32,202 nt of DNA from positions 1-32,202 of the forward strand of contig ONIT01000026.1 of NCBI GenBank assembly GCA_900317945.1, given 5' to 3'. The stretch's first letter is position 1. The number at the start of each line of letters is the position of its first letter. The translations under genes and the position numbers were made by a program. The notes under the pieces were generated by a model. It was not told where the DNA came from and searched no databases. It saw nothing but the letters and a program-made list of their open reading frames with translations. Below, one piece after another: positions 32,016 through 32,202 of this stretch. Source of the DNA: an uncultured Pseudomonadota bacterium (GTDB lineage: Bacteria > Pseudomonadota > Gammaproteobacteria > Enterobacterales > Succinivibrionaceae).

Positions 32016-32202
32016 CTACGCACGAACCGCATCGTCCGAGCCTGCAATTTTGCAGTACCTGATAATTCCATTGATCGCAAGCTCTGGATCATCCCGCAGT
32101 TTAAGCATCAGCCGGCGCATCGAGATCTTCTCGCTTTTCTTTGAGTACTCTGGCTGCAGCATTGTCAGGATGTTCAGGGCAAGTTTGTTCAGAAGGATAC
32201 GG
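32016..32202 (-). CDS. Transposase, C-terminal fragment (cut by window edge)
   Basis: The open minus-strand frame enters from the window end and stops at TAG (32018-32016). About 61 residues are visible: RILLNKLALNILTMLQPEYS, then MRRLMLKLRDDPELAI and IIRYCKIAGSDDAVRA. The NKLALNIL pattern resembles the C-terminus of DDE transposases, perhaps ISAs1-like, but this is too short to be sure of the family. Whether the gene is intact cannot be judged. Confidence 0.45.
   Translation of the reverse strand, partial: RILLNKLALNILTMLQPEYSKKSEKISMRRLMLKLRDDPELAINGIIRYCKIAGSDDAVRA

Noticed and set aside
31748..32092. 114-codon minus-strand frame near the right end
   Set aside because: Overlaps the end of the ATPase/nuclease gene and the transposase fragment in another frame; low-similarity composition.

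Overview
The window is a mostly core-genome segment of a Gram-negative bacterium that makes meso-diaminopimelate peptidoglycan. Gene content and order are gammaproteobacterial: corC-ybeY-ybeZ-miaB, a Met/Gln tRNA cluster, pth-ychF, and a dcw division and cell-wall cluster. The protein tails, the many PD-(D/E)XK-type accessory genes, and the absence of ubiF at the miaB locus and of ddlB and lpxC from the dcw cluster make me suspect an intestinal or rumen anaerobe such as a Succinivibrionaceae member; that placement is inference. Core genes are GC-rich and use AGG as a major arginine codon. The accessory stretches read as lower in GC.

Layout. (1) 70-4190, minus strand: miaB, ybeZ, ybeY, corC, covering tRNA modification, a PhoH-like ATPase, an rRNA endoribonuclease and a CBS-domain protein. 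(2) 4191-6823, accessory: a shortened Rpn/PD-(D/E)XK transposase-like gene, then a two-gene unit made of a DUF6088 (AbiEi antitoxin-like) protein and an unrecognised 177-aa protein. A perfect palindrome lies just before the DUF6088 start. (3) 6780-7175: a strong promoter and four tRNAs (Met-CAT, Gln-CTG, Gln-TTG, Gln-CTG). (4) 7418-7784: a complete small unit with promoter, 47-codon membrane-protein gene and bidirectional terminator. (5) 7870-10666, minus strand: an uncharacterised 145-aa gene, then panD-pth-ychF. (6) 10791-29220, plus strand: the dcw cluster mraZ-rsmH-ftsL-ftsI-murE-murF-mraY-murD-ftsW-murG-murC-ftsQ-ftsA-ftsZ, closed by a strong terminator. (7) 29262-32202: ung, then an accessory tail with a gene remnant, an AAA-ATPase/PD-(D/E)XK nuclease gene and the C-terminal end of a transposase gene cut by the window edge.

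How the parts work together. The dcw genes make and polymerise lipid II (MurE, MurF, MraY, MurD, MurG, MurC) and build the divisome (FtsL, FtsI, FtsW, FtsQ, FtsA, FtsZ). Most junctions overlap by a few bases, implying translational coupling. mraZ is preceded by a promoter and by GTGG repeats at exact 10-bp spacing, the layout of an MraZ autoregulatory operator. Hairpins at the mraZ-rsmH and murE-murF junctions could tune read-through.

Most unusual: FtsW, FtsI and FtsQ all carry long low-complexity cytoplasmic tails absent from the E. coli proteins (about 295, 80 and 128 residues), acidic on FtsW and arginine-rich on FtsI. The best candidate for an undescribed system is the DUF6088 plus 177-aa pair, where the usual AbiEii nucleotidyltransferase toxin is missing.
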